DNA of 64,000 nt from assembly GCA_028274465.1 (NCBI GenBank), contig CM051458.1:29090692-29154691 (forward strand), given 5' to 3'. Within the stretch, counting starts at the first letter, position 1, and every line of letters begins with the position of its first letter. A model generated the notes under the pieces. That model saw only the letters and a program-made list of their open reading frames with translations, was not told the origin of the DNA and did not search any database. The position numbers were made by a program, and so were the translations under genes. Of the stretch, positions 36,159 to 46,109 are shown one piece after another. This DNA comes from Plantago ovata. Lineage: Eukaryota > Streptophyta > Magnoliopsida > Lamiales > Plantaginaceae.

Positions 36159-37622
36159 TCAGGAATGGGGTAAAATCATATCAGCATGTAGCAACTTGAT
36201 CACTTCTTTTTTTACCACCTCTTGCATGGCTGGATTTATCCTTCGCTGAGGTTGCCTAACGGGTTTGGCATCTTGTTGTAGAGTGATGTTGTGCACGCAT
36301 CTTGTAGGGCTAATTCCTTTGATATCACTGATCCCCCATCCTATAGCTTCGGAATTTTCCTTCAATACTTCAATCAGCTTACTTTCTTCATTGTCAGAGA
36401 GATGTGAGGAGACAATTACAGGCTTTTTCTGATTTTCTCCTAAGTACACATACTTGAGGTGCGCAGGAAGTGGTTTCAATTCTAAGCTAGGTTCTTCAGG
36501 AAACCCACTTTCTTCTTCTTCTTCATCTAAAGGTTCAAGTACCTCTTCTCCTGCGGGAATTTCTGGGGTGCTATCCATTATTTCAACTAGTTCCCTTGCT
36601 TCTTCGGTCATGTAGCACGTCTCAGCTCGCATTGTTAGTGCCTCCTCAAGTGGTTCACGATTACCATGGAAATGATGAAATTCGGGAATTACGGATTTGT
36701 AGCAATCGACAAATTTTAACTCCTCCGCAACTTCCTTATCTCTGATGCTACATCCTACCAACTCAATCTTCTCGCCCATTACCTCCATGGTTATTTTCTT
36801 GCCCTTAAGTTCAAGGCATGTGTTGGTAGTTGCCATGAATGGTCTCCCAAGTAGTACTACGTGCTCACGAATATGGCTCTTTCCCTCGTCCGCGGACTTC
36901 ATTACTACAAAATCAGCTGGGATTATCAATTTGTCCACTTTCACAAGGATGTCTTCTATTATCCCGACTGGCCTCTTCACACTTTGGTCTGCCATTTGGA
37001 CGACCATATCAGTTGGTGTCAATTCTCCGAGTTCCAGGGCCTTGTATACTGCATACGGCATTAAGTTAATGATAGCTCCTAAGTCAAGCATTGCCTTCGT
37101 AGTTCGTCCATTCCCTAAGGCGATGTCGATGATGAAGCTTCCTGGATCCTTTTTCTTCATGGGCAATCCGGCAATCGAGTTGACCGTTTCAACCCCATTC
37201 ACTTCCTTTCCGGAAGTAATCCTTTTGTTCTTGATCTCACGAAAGAATTTCGTATAAGCTGGAATATTCTGGATTAACTCTAAGAGAGGCACATTGACTT
37301 CCAGTTTTGACAGGCGTTGGAATAGGGGTGAATCCTGAATATCCTTCTTGGCTGGTTTGATCCGACTCGGGTATGGAACATGTGGCTTCGGAGGCACATA
37401 TGGATTGGAAGATTTGTGAAGTTCTCCTGGCATACTAGTTCCTACCTCGACTTCGTCATCATCTATGTCTATTACAGATGGTCTTGGTTCATCATTCCTT
37501 TCCGGAACTTCTTGAGGCTCTTTGGAACTTCCGCTAACCTCTTGTTCTGTGCTTGGTCCAGTATTATCGATCTCAGTAGATTCCACCCGTTTAGGACGTA
37601 CGAAGTTAGGAATTTTGGTCAT
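36159..37622 (-). pseudogene. Element D gag C-terminal region and protease
   Basis: 487 open codons. The N-terminal third is variable and Pro/Ser/Glu-rich. Next comes the Athila-like block PHVPYPSRIKPAKKD...NVPLLELIQNIPAYTKF. The protease (about residues 165-275) has AMLDLGAIINLMPYAVYKAL, where DLGA replaces the usual DTGA, a form common in Athila relatives, and HVVLLGRPFMATTNTC. The C-terminus leads to RT (QPQRRINPAMQEVVKKEV) and ends early at 36159. The frame is continuous with upstream gag apart from a TGA four codons before the printed Met. Confidence 0.8.
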
Positions 37623-37631
37623 CTTGCCTCC

Positions 37632-38711
37632 TCAGAGTAGTAGATTCACCTCTTCACACTCATTCTCCTTAGTAGCAACAGCTGGAGGTTGCTCTGGATC
37701 AGTTTCATGTGTCTCATCGGGAGGACTAGGATTGACCGGTTCCCTGGAGTTGGGGGGTGATTCGCTCCTCACCTGGGGTGGTTTGCTCACTACTTCCTGG
37801 GGGGTGTCCTCGACTGCTTTACCGCACCTTCCACACTTCAGTAGGCTAAGCTCTTTGATAAGTTGCTCAGTTACTTCGACCGCTTCAAAAGCCTTCTCGA
37901 TGCGAAGATTGTTCTCAGCTTGCCCTGCGTGTGCTATCTCGAAAACACTCTCAATGGCTTTAATCCCTGCGTAAAACGCAAGTTCCTCCTCCTCACTGAT
38001 GTCTTCGTCCTCAGAATATCCTTCGTATAACCCGTCAGTTTCGTCTTGATTTGAGTATATGTTGGCGACTTCATTCGACATTATTTTCTCGGATTGTGCG
38101 GATCCATTGGCGTACTTTTGAAAGACCTTCACTGCCTCTTCAACTGTACATTCTTCTAAACCTCCACACATCCCATCCACTTGAAGCCTAACTTCATCTC
38201 GTAGTCCTCCAACAAAAAACCAAATCAGCTCCCCATCGTCGAAACGGTGGTGGGGGCACTCACGTTTATACAGCTCAAAACGTTCATAGGTGTCACAGAA
38301 CAGCTCGTATTCTCCTTGCTTGAAGTATTCGATCCGATTCCGTAGTGCAATCGTCTCATGGTAAGCCATGAAACGTGCCAAGAACTCCTCTACTACTTGG
38401 CTCTAGGTCTTCAGTGATCCTGGTGCTAACCTTGCCATCCATATCCTCGGTTCATATCCCAAAGCAAAAGGAAATAATTTCCTGCATAATTGATCCTCGG
38501 TGAACCCCTTTGCTGGAACTTTTGCTATTTCTTCTTCATAGGACCTGATGAAGCTTATCGGATTCATATCCTCTCCTTCTTCGAACCTTGGTATCCTTCT
38601 CACTATGGTGCTTGTTACCTCATACCCCGATAACTCTTCTTCGAAGTATATAGCTGACCCCCTCCTGACTTGCGAGAACGTAGGTGTCAAGCGGGCTTTT
38701 AAGGTCGTCAT
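37632..38711 (-). pseudogene. gag: Element D gag
   Basis: Begins MTTLKARLTPTFSQV at 38711 directly behind the splice-like TTTCCAG|GT (the T of GT is the first-codon neighbour). Capsid blocks: IVRRIPRFEEGEDMNPISFIRSYEEEI, LCRKLFPFALG, then (after a stop near 38402 where a Trp codon is likely) VVEEFLARFMAYHETIALRNRIEYFKQGEYELFCDTYERF and CPHHRFDDGELIWFFVGGL. A single CxxC (KCGRCGKA) replaces a full knuckle. The frame closes with TGA at 37632, with protease coding resuming in the same frame. Confidence 0.8.
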
Positions 38712-39167
38712 ACCTGGAAATCTGTATCAGGAGTAACTCAACCACTAAAGGATACAAAAGAATAATATAGGCTTCCAGAGCGGATAGTAGATTCAAGAAA
38801 GGTGAAAAAGAGACTGGGAAAGAGAGGACAAAACCGCTAAGAAAAGAAGTCCCAGTCGGAAGAGAAAAGGAGGCTCTACCTACGGCATAGGCTCCGGCGA
38901 ATGACCTTGCACCTGAAAGCCGGGTTGGTTAGAAGCGGAAGAATCTTTTAGAAGAACGGCTCCGTCCAGAGACGTTAGCCTCGTTAGGAATTTCGAAAAT
39001 CGAGAATATTTCTAGATATCGAATACTACTAAGGCTAGGAAAGGAGAATTAGAAACAGACTAGGAAAGCAGTATCAGAGAGAGATTAAAAAGGAAAACTA
39101 AAACTAATAGAATTAGGAATTGAATGATGAAAATATAAACAAATTAAACAGAAAAAAAGGAGTATAG
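38712..39167 (-). other. Element D leader
   Basis: About 455 bp between PBS and gag with no ORF; purine-rich in places on plus. A candidate donor CTTTCAG|GTGCAAG lies near 38913. Otherwise nothing recognisable. Confidence 0.5.
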
Positions 39168-39185
39168 TCCCCGACAACGGCGCCA
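39168..39185 (-). other. Primer-binding site, tRNA-Asp (element D)
   Basis: Sense TGGCGCCGTTGTCGGGGA, one mismatch to the complement of plant tRNA-Asp 3' end (TGGCGCCGTTGCCGGGGA), three bases behind the LTR end. Confidence 0.9.
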
Positions 39186-39188
39186 ATT

Positions 39189-39743
39189 TGATGAACGAGG
39201 ATTTGTCGGGTCCCGATTCAGCAAATAAATTTGTTATTTAGCCAAAGGCAATTCACAACTACAACGAAAACCATAGTGTAGCAGTAGAATGACCTCGAGT
39301 GTCATTCTCTAAGGACTATAACTAGCTTTATCAAATCTAATTTAGAATATAAAAACAGCAAACAGGATAGCAAAGGTTTTTCTAACAGATAATGGAGATT
39401 GGTGATAGTATGATCCTTCAAAGCATAACGGGTCAATAATCATGCGTAAATTCCTCGGTCTTGCATGGAGATCTTTGATCAATCGAATGTCCTGTTGCAA
39501 TTATTAAGCACTACGAAGATAAAGATACTGACAAGTCAAGCACTATTGTCCAATTGTGTTCCTTAATTATTCAACACTACGAAGATATAGATGTGCATAG
39601 GTCGACGAGGGTCCAATTGTGAATAATAATTAATACAACATACGAGAATTTAGGCTGAGCCTGATCAACGAAATAAAGCAATAACACGGAGTATAATGCG
39701 CGATATAGCCATTAGCATGATTATCTTCCCTTCGCTAAGAATG
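39189..39743 (-). mobile_element. Element D 5' LTR, truncated
   Basis: 555 bp collinear and nearly identical with 30767-31325 of the 3' LTR, then broken after CTTCGCTAAGAAT, where protease sequence of element E begins on the opposite strand. U3, palindromes and TATA box are therefore lost. Confidence 0.9.
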
Positions 39744-40066
39744 TATTGGTCAAGATTGGTGAAGCTTCTGTATACACCAATTTTGTAGTTATGCCGACGT
39801 CTACACCTGGGATGGGGGATGTCGTTTTCTTGGGGCGAACGTTCTTGACTAAGCTACGCTCCGTGATAGACATCTACCGAAGGACTTGCACCATTGAGGT
39901 GGATGGCAAGCGACATGTGTTGCGAGCCATATCTGATCCACCTGATACTTCTCACACAATTAACTACTGTGGTCTTACTGTCTACGTTCATTCTTATTCA
40001 CAGGTTCGTGGCATGAGGAGAAGATTCATGAAGGGGAAGACTAGTACCCTCAAGAAGAAGAGCTAG
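39744..40066 (+). pseudogene. Element E protease C-terminal part
   Basis: Open to the stop at 40064-40066. Aligns with the B-family gag-pro end: YTNFVVMPTSTPGMGDVVFLGRTFL, VIDIYRRTCTIEVDGKRHVLRAI and the basic tail KGKTSTLKKKS. The catalytic DTGA part and gag were lost at the junction with D. The polyprotein ends here, as in B, without RT. Confidence 0.8.
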
Positions 40067-40109
40067 GCGCAGACAGGAGTCGAGTCAAAGACTTTAAACA
40101 ATGGCGCTA

Positions 40110-40127
40110 TCCGGGAGGCAACCCGGA
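40110..40127 (+). other. Post-protease hairpin (E form)
   Basis: TCCGGG and CCCGGA arms around AGGCAA, 44 nt after the stop codon. The B elements have CTCGGG/CCCGAG around the same loop at the same place (51568-51585, 59180-59197). Confidence 0.75.
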
Positions 40128-40332
40128 GTTTTTATCGCTTTTTTACCGCTTTATTGCATGCATTCATACTTGAACAATTTGCTTTTCATATGTGAATTTG
40201 TTCATCTCTGTGTCGTATGTGCTTTTGTTTTTGTTTGAGTGAGCTTTTACGAGTGGTTTTATGAGAAAAATGGTTTTCGGGAACTTAAAAACCGCGTTTT
40301 TTGGAAGATTTCGTCTCCCCGCAGCAGGAGGT

Positions 40333-40393
40333 GGGGGGCGAATCGCCCCGCACGGGGCGACTCGCCCCGCACCCGGGGCGACTCGCCCCACGG
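40333..40393 (+). repeat. Palindrome array upstream of ORF2 exon (element E)
   Basis: Three consecutive GGGGCGA(A/C)TCGCCCC palindromes with CAC/ACC spacers, about 210-270 bp after the hairpin and just upstream of the T/C-rich leader of ORF2. Confidence 0.9.
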
Positions 40394-40622
40394 TCTCTGC
40401 AGGTCAAAAACGCGGAAATCCTCCTTTCTCCTCATTTCTTCATCTCTTCACCCTTCTTACTCCCCAAAAAAACGAAACTCGCGAAAATATCATCAAATCT
40501 TCATAAAACCTTCATTTCTCCACCAAATTTAGTGTTCTATAGCTTCAATCGAAGCCCATTACGTGCTCCTACTTTTAATCCGAACAGATTTCACCCTAGT
40601 GCATTCGTTTTCCAGATCTGAG
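40394..40622 (+). other. Putative non-coding exon 1 of ORF2 unit (element E)
   Basis: Pyrimidine-rich like plant 5' UTRs (CTCATTTCTTCATCTCTTCACC), ending GATCTGAG before the donor GTATCTTC. Homologous sequence lies at 8674-8880 in A. A transcription start is assumed, not seen. Confidence 0.45.
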
Positions 40623-41154
40623 GTATCTTCTTATGAACCCTAATTTTTCAAATTTGGGGGTTTTCTAATTTGAGCTTCAATTAGGCTTATATGATTTATG
40701 GGTAGGTTGTTTGTGTGATTAGAAGCACTATTTACTATCAATTGTATGCTCAATTATGTTTGAATTGTTGATTTGGGAATTTTGCTACTAGATGTTTTTA
40801 TCTTGTTATGCAATGTATCTTTTTCTTCGATTCCTTACATATGATTGTGTTTACTGATGTAATAATGATGGATGTGATGGTAGAATGCATAATTGTTGAG
40901 TATGAGGGTTTATGATGTTAGAATTTTTTGCCATAGTATGAATTGAGCCTTATTATTTAGGTTATTTGTTGTCTAGAAGGAGCGTAATGCGATATGCGCA
41001 TGTCGAATTTATTTTGGTATGTTGCGTAGCTAGAATAGACATGAAGGATTTCCGGAGTTCGATTGTTGATTTTATCACTCGTGTGTTTAGTTCTTACATT
41101 AGCATATGCATTAGTCAGTTTTGTGTCATGCGAGGTACTAACTGGTGTTTGTAG
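40623..41154 (+). other. Putative intron before ORF2 (element E)
   Basis: 532 bp. Donor GAG|GTATCT, T-rich body, TACTAAC at 41136-41142, acceptor TGTTTGTAG at 41154, then GAACC and ATG. Boundaries, branch-point motif and length are shared with A. Confidence 0.7.
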
Positions 41155-41159
41155 GAACC

Positions 41160-41890
41160 ATGCCACAAAGGGAGAGAAGCGCTCCCGTTTGGCTACTATG
41201 AAGTATTGTAGGGGGATCGATTACAACCATGTCAAGGAGAGTGATCTCGTTAGAGGTGCGTTCGAGCCACGGGCTCTTCCAACAACGTCGCGGATTATCC
41301 AAGAGGAGGAGCTAGAGTACACCTGGAGTAAGGACTCCTATGCCTATCCATGCACCACCGAAGGGACAGAAACAATTATTACGTCAGCAATCTATCACAA
41401 GGACTGCAAAGTTCGAGTGAATAGGAAGGCACCGGGACAATCTCGCCACAACGGATTCAGTCTTGAGTCGACAGTGGCTAGAAGGTTCCGAAGCGCTAGC
41501 TTGGTTCCAAAACATAATGACATGGGTGACCAGCCCCTCTTAGGGGTGCCCCTTGACTGCCTCTAAAGGGAGCATCATATAGACATCGGGGGCATCAACC
41601 GTAGAGAATGTGGTCGACATAGGAAAAAATGGAAGACAACCTCCGAGTATCCGAGCAGCTTGCTGTAACCTCCTCGAGGTGTAAAACATTGGAGAGGGAG
41701 GCTCTGATACCACTGCCCTTTCCCCTTCAACAGTTCACAACCTATTGCAGAGATACCGGGTGGAAGATTCCATAACAGTTGCGGCCAATCTTGAAGATTC
41801 CCTTCGACAATGCAACTCTACTGGTGATGATGTTGGTGACAGTAGTGACAATGAAGACAATAGGGACAATGATGATACAGATGGAGGAGT
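41160..41890 (+). pseudogene. Element E ORF2 remnant
   Basis: ATG at 41160 behind the acceptor. The first frame stops after 13 codons. The adjacent frame (LATMKYCRGIDYNHVKESDLVRGAF..., possible later ATG at 41198) runs to 41566. A third piece, 41745-41890 (VEDSITVAANLEDSLRQCNSTGDD and an acidic SSDNEDN tail), is the C-terminus. Both are shared with A. The acidic end runs into the polypurine tract because about 0.9 kb of the 3' module is deleted. Function unknown; placed like the B ORF2. Confidence 0.5.
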
Positions 41891-42575
41891 TTGCCCAAAA
41901 AAAACTGGAAAGAAAAAAAAGAAAAGACCCCAAAAAAGCAAAAAAGGGTCCAAAAAAGAAAGCCAAATAGCAGTTTAGCAAAGTGTTGTGTCTCATTTTC
42001 CAATTCTTGTAATGTTCGTAATCGTGTTGTAATTTTCTATTTTTTGTCTTTTGTTTTTGAGTGTCATCTGTTCTAGACCACCCTCGTCCTGCCATTCAGG
42101 AAGTGGTGAATAGCTTAAGACTTTACTTGAGAGATGGGTAGAATAGGGGAGTGTTATCTTTTATAGGGAACCCTCCTTCGTTTGATGAGAGTCAATATTG
42201 GTTCGACCTCTTTGAGGAAAAGTCTTAACTTGGTGAACAGTAGTAAGTCCTCAGTTTCATAGGCACGGGACAACCATTCGTATCTTAACATGTTTCATTA
42301 CGTCGTCACTGACTAGGTCCAGGTAAAGAATGTTACGAGAGACTATCTTGTCTTGACATAAGTGCTTATGTGAGTGTGTATGAGTCAATCGAGGCATTCT
42401 TCAACCAATATTCATGTTTTGATTTATATGGTTCTTGTTCATATGTTTTTTGATAGATTCAGTAGATTAGTTCATTTCATTTGGCATGAGATTCCATTTT
42501 GTGTGTTGCATTGTTTTTTGCATTAGATTATAGCTTAGTTGCTTGAGGACAAGCAAAGGTTCGGTCTGGGGAGTT
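41891..42575 (+). other. Shortened 3' module (element E)
   Basis: Starts within the polypurine tract (41896-41970), then follows D and A to the CTTGAGGACAAGCAAAGGTT motif and polypurine tract GGTTCGGTCTGGGGAGTT (42558-42575). The hairpin segment is missing through an internal deletion. Confidence 0.75.
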
Positions 42576-42919
42576 TGATGAATGTGTATTTTACACTTTC
42601 ATTTGAGTCTTTTTCACCTATTTTATCTATCCTCTATGTTAATTTAGCTATATTTTAGTGCATTTCATTAGAATAGTGTCACGTTTCCCTTTAGTTTTTA
42701 TTTTACAGGTTTTGGTTGAAAAACGAGGTTTTCCGGGCAATAATATTGAAGTAGACAAGGAATTGGTGTTCCACAAGCCTAATTGGAGTATCTGAAAGAT
42801 TCGGATAGGATTTGAAGTCTAGGAACCGAATCTGGAGGCTAGAAGGTCACTAGAAGGCAGAAACCGAGTCCGAAAAGGGGAAAAATCCAAAAATGCGTCG
42901 AAAACGCGTTCCGGGCCGA

Positions 42920-43013
42920 AAAACACTCCCGGGCGAGTCGCCCGAGACGTGGGGCGAATCGCCCCACACCAGGCGAATCGCCCGATGTGTGGGGCCCTTC
43001 GCCCCACACAATT
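42920..43013 (+). repeat. Palindrome array in LTR E
   Basis: CGGGCGAGTCGCCCG, GTGGGGCGAATCGCCCCAC, AGGCGAATCGCC and GTGGGG...CCCCAC in a row, ending eight bases before the TATA box region. Confidence 0.9.
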
Positions 43014-43020
43014 CGATGCC

Positions 43021-43029
43021 TATATATAG
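43021..43029 (+). promoter_or_regulatory. LTR TATA box (element E)
   Basis: TATATATAG just behind the palindrome array, the same relation as in A and D. Confidence 0.6.
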
Positions 43030-43836
43030 TTGCTGAGTTTTTCTCCGTTTTTCATACTTTTCAAGACCTTTTCTCTCACCTTTCTCTGTAGTTTTAGGTA
43101 GGAATTTCCCAGAGCCTGTTCTGGGGGTTCTTAGCTTTGGAGATACTTTTTCTTAGCAGTTTGGAGCTTGTAAGATCGCGATTCTTCGGAGATTGACAAC
43201 CTTCGGTAACATTGTATCTTACAGTTTTTCTACTTATTTTTATATATCTTTCATCATGTTTTCATTCATTCGTGGTATGATTTCTGTTGATTGCATGACA
43301 ACTATGAGTAGCTAAACTTCTCGTGGATGATAGTATGTGATTTCTTAGCGAAGGGTTAATCATTATGCTAATGGCTATATCGCGCATTATACCTAGAGTT
43401 ATTGCTTTATTTCTTTGATCTATCTAAATCTCTATCTTCGTATTGTTGAATAATTATTGAACACAATTGGACAATTCATTGATCTTTGATCTATCTAAAT
43501 CTATATCTTCGTAGTGTTGAATAATTACAACTGGACAACTCATTGATCAAAGATCTCTATGCAAAACCGGGGAATTTATGCATGATTATTAACCTGTTAT
43601 GCTTTGAATGACCATACTATCACCAATCTCCATTATCTGTTAAGAAAAACCTTTGCTAAGACGTCTGCTATTTTATATTCTCAAGTTAAATTAGATAAAG
43701 ATAGTTATAGTCCTTAGAGATCGACACTCGAGGTTATTCTACTGCTACACTACGGTTTTCGTTGTAGTTGTGAATTGCCTTTGGCTAAATACAAATTTAT
43801 TTGATTAATTGGAACCCGACAATTCTCAGTTCATCA

Positions 43837-45004
43837 ACAAGCTATGCTGGCAAGAAGTATGGTCTAGTGGTTGTGGATGATTATTCAAGGTTCACTTGGG
43901 TAATTTTCATCAAACATAAGTCTGCAACAAGGACTGAAATACCTAATTTGCTGAATAAGCTCGAAGTCATGAAAAATGACAAGGTAAAAATCATCAGAAC
44001 TGGCCATGGTACTGAGTTTGTAAACCAGTACATAACTGAGTATTGCACTTCTAAAGGCATACAACATCAGTTATCCTCAGTAAGGACACCGCAACAAAAT
44101 GGTGTTGCTGAAAGGAAGAATCGTACACTTAAGGAAGCAGCTAGAACCATGCTTGCTAACACTGAAATAAGTGAAGCTTATTAGGTTGAAGCGATTAATA
44201 CCGCCTGCTATACTCAAAATAGATGCTTGATAACTAAGGAATACAACAAAACTCCCTATGAGCTATTTGTTGGAAGACCTCCTAACATCACTCATCTAAG
44301 AGTATTTGGTTGCAAATGCTTTGTTCTTCACAATGGTAGAGAATATTTAAGAACATTTCAACCAAAGGCAGATGAAGCGATGTTTCTTGGTTACTTCTTG
44401 CATAACAAAGCTTATAGAGTTTACAGCAAAAAGGCACAAAAGATTGAAGAATCAGTGCATGTTGTATTCTATGAAAAGACACAAGGAGTTCCTGCTGAAG
44501 AAGATATATCAGAATGTATGAAGAAACAACTCATACATGAGCAAAGAACTGAATCCAAAGCTGGAAATGTCAAACTTATTGAACTTAACGATGATTCTGA
44601 CAATGACACTCCAACACCAAGTTAAGTCAAGATAAATGTAGTTCATGATAAAGAATTCCCGGCAAAAGATGCAGTTGCTCCAGATGTTGCTGAAACTACG
44701 CAACCCCTTGTGTCTACTGACAAGTTACCTCAAACCAGCAATACTGAACAAGTAGTTGCTGATGAACCTATTTCAGTAGAGACACAACCAGATACCAGTA
44801 GTACTGAACAAGTTCATGTTGAAACGCAAACATATCCAAATCCTAAAAGCAGAAAACCTGTTAACAAATGGATTAGAGATCATCCCACTAAGGATATGAT
44901 TGGTGATATTTACAAACGCCAAGTGACTAGATCCAAAGTATCTACCAACCAGGAACTTGTTGAAGAAGCAATAGTTGTTGAGGTAGAACCTTTGTTCTCT
45001 TGCT
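43837..45004 (+). pseudogene. pol: C1 integrase (resumed)
   Basis: Continuation of C1 after the nested block. Copia integrase core from STSYAGKKYGLVVVDDYSRFTW to the variable linker. The second catalytic Asp is Gly here (IIRTGHGTEF against RTDHGTEF in C2). E in NGVAERKNRTL is kept. Stops lie at about 44182 and 44625. The zinc-binding part and the whole protease are missing between this point and the gag end at 15399, lost with the flanks of D and E. Confidence 0.88.
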
Positions 45005-45910
45005 TTGTTTCAGAAATTGAACCCAAAACCATTAGAAGAAGCTTTAAAGCATTATGAATGGATCCATGCAATGCAAGAAGAACTGGATCAATTTGAAAGG
45101 AACAAAGTCTGGAAACTTGTGCCCCTTGCTGAAGGAAAGAAAGCAATTGGTACAAATTGGGTGTTCAGAAACATGCTGAGCGAGTCTGGTGAAGTAACAA
45201 GGAATAAAGCACGTTTAGTTGCTCAAGGTTACTATCAGTCTGAAGGATTGGATTATGATGAGTCTTATGCACCAGTTGCAAGATTGGATGCAATTAGACT
45301 TTTCTTAGCCTTTGTTGCTCATAGTGACTTTAAAGTTAACCAAGTGGATGTTAAAAGTGCATTCCTAAATGGTGAACTTGCTGAAGAAGTCTATCTAGAA
45401 CAACCCCTGGCTTTGAACTTCCCTCAGAAACCAAGATGGTATATAAGCTTTAGAAAGTTGTATATGGTCTAAAGCAAGCACCTAGAGCTTGGTACGATAC
45501 GTTTAGCTAAGTTCTTGCTGGATAATGGTTTCGAGAAAGGTGAAGTTGATAAAACCTTATTTACAATGAACCATGATGGTAAAATACTCTTAGTCCAGAT
45601 TTATGTGGATGACTTAATTTTTTGTTCTAAGGAAAAGCAACTTTGTGATGATTTTTCCAAGCTCATGACTAACAAGTTTGAAATGAGCATGATGGGCACA
45701 TTGAATTATTTCCTAGGTTTGCAAGTTAAGCAACTCAAAGATGGAATATTCATAAATCAAGTAAAGTATGCGAAGGAAATGCTCATAAAGTTCAGGATCA
45801 AACAGGAAGAGAAACCTGAAAAGATTCATATGAGGGATGGTACCAAATTGGGCTATACTAAAGAAGACAAATTCTTGGATGAACACAATTATAGGAAGCT
45901 CATTGGTTCC
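45005..45910 (+). pseudogene. pol: C1 reverse transcriptase (cut by B2)
   Basis: Copia [41 protein letters not shown] and YVDDLIFCS, interrupted by a frame shift near 45425-45515 around the [12 protein letters not shown] region. Ends NYRKLIGS exactly where the B2 LTR begins. The remaining RNase H part should lie right of the window. GTTCC (45906-45910) is the expected target duplication. Confidence 0.88.
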
Positions 45911-46109
45911 TGATGAACGTATTTTTGACGCGTTCATCTTGTCTTTTTTACCTTCTTTTGCTATCTTCTAGCCTTGTTTTTTGGTTAGTTTTGTAGAATA
46001 GTGTCACGTTCTGTGTTTTCTGCATTTTCAGGCACTTAGGTACGAAACGGCGTTTTTGGAGCTAAAAAACGAGCCTTTTTTTATGGAAAAGATGGCCCCG
46101 TTGAAGTTC
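45911..46109 (+). mobile_element. B2 5' LTR, left piece
   Basis: First 199 bp, starting TGATGAACG. Stops at AGTTC (46105-46109), the target duplication of B1; continues at 55483. Confidence 0.92.

Larger units (their letters stand above)
30767..39743 (-). mobile_element. Element D: Athila-type element with pol
   Basis: Sense: truncated 5' LTR, tRNA-Asp PBS, leader, gag, protease, RT, RNase H, integrase, 3' module, polypurine tract, 3' LTR. Gypsy order with integrase last. Conserved text such as ILLGRPF-like VVLLGRPFMATTNTCLELKGK and DLGA protease is Athila-like. No ORF follows integrase. It lies within C2 gag; ACTAA (30762-30766) would be one target duplication, but the other flank was lost with the 5' LTR end. 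Confidence 0.88.
39744..43836 (+). mobile_element. Element E: 5'-truncated non-autonomous Athila-type element
   Basis: Plus strand: end of gag-pro, hairpin, palindromes, exon/intron, ORF2 remnant, shortened 3' module, polypurine tract, 3' LTR. There is no trace of RT or integrase between protease and ORF2. It is followed by C1 integrase at 43837; ACAAG (43837-43841) would be one target duplication. The 5' part was removed together with the D LTR end. Confidence 0.85.
42576..43836 (+). mobile_element. Element E 3' LTR
   Basis: 1261 bp, TGATGAATG to CAGTTCATCA. Same family as D and A LTRs. Directly followed by the C1 integrase frame. Confidence 0.9.

Noticed and set aside
41063..41566. The full 167-codon frame as one protein of element E
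   Set aside because: Its first third lies in the predicted intron (T-rich, with branch point and acceptor); only the part after 41160 is treated as ORF2.
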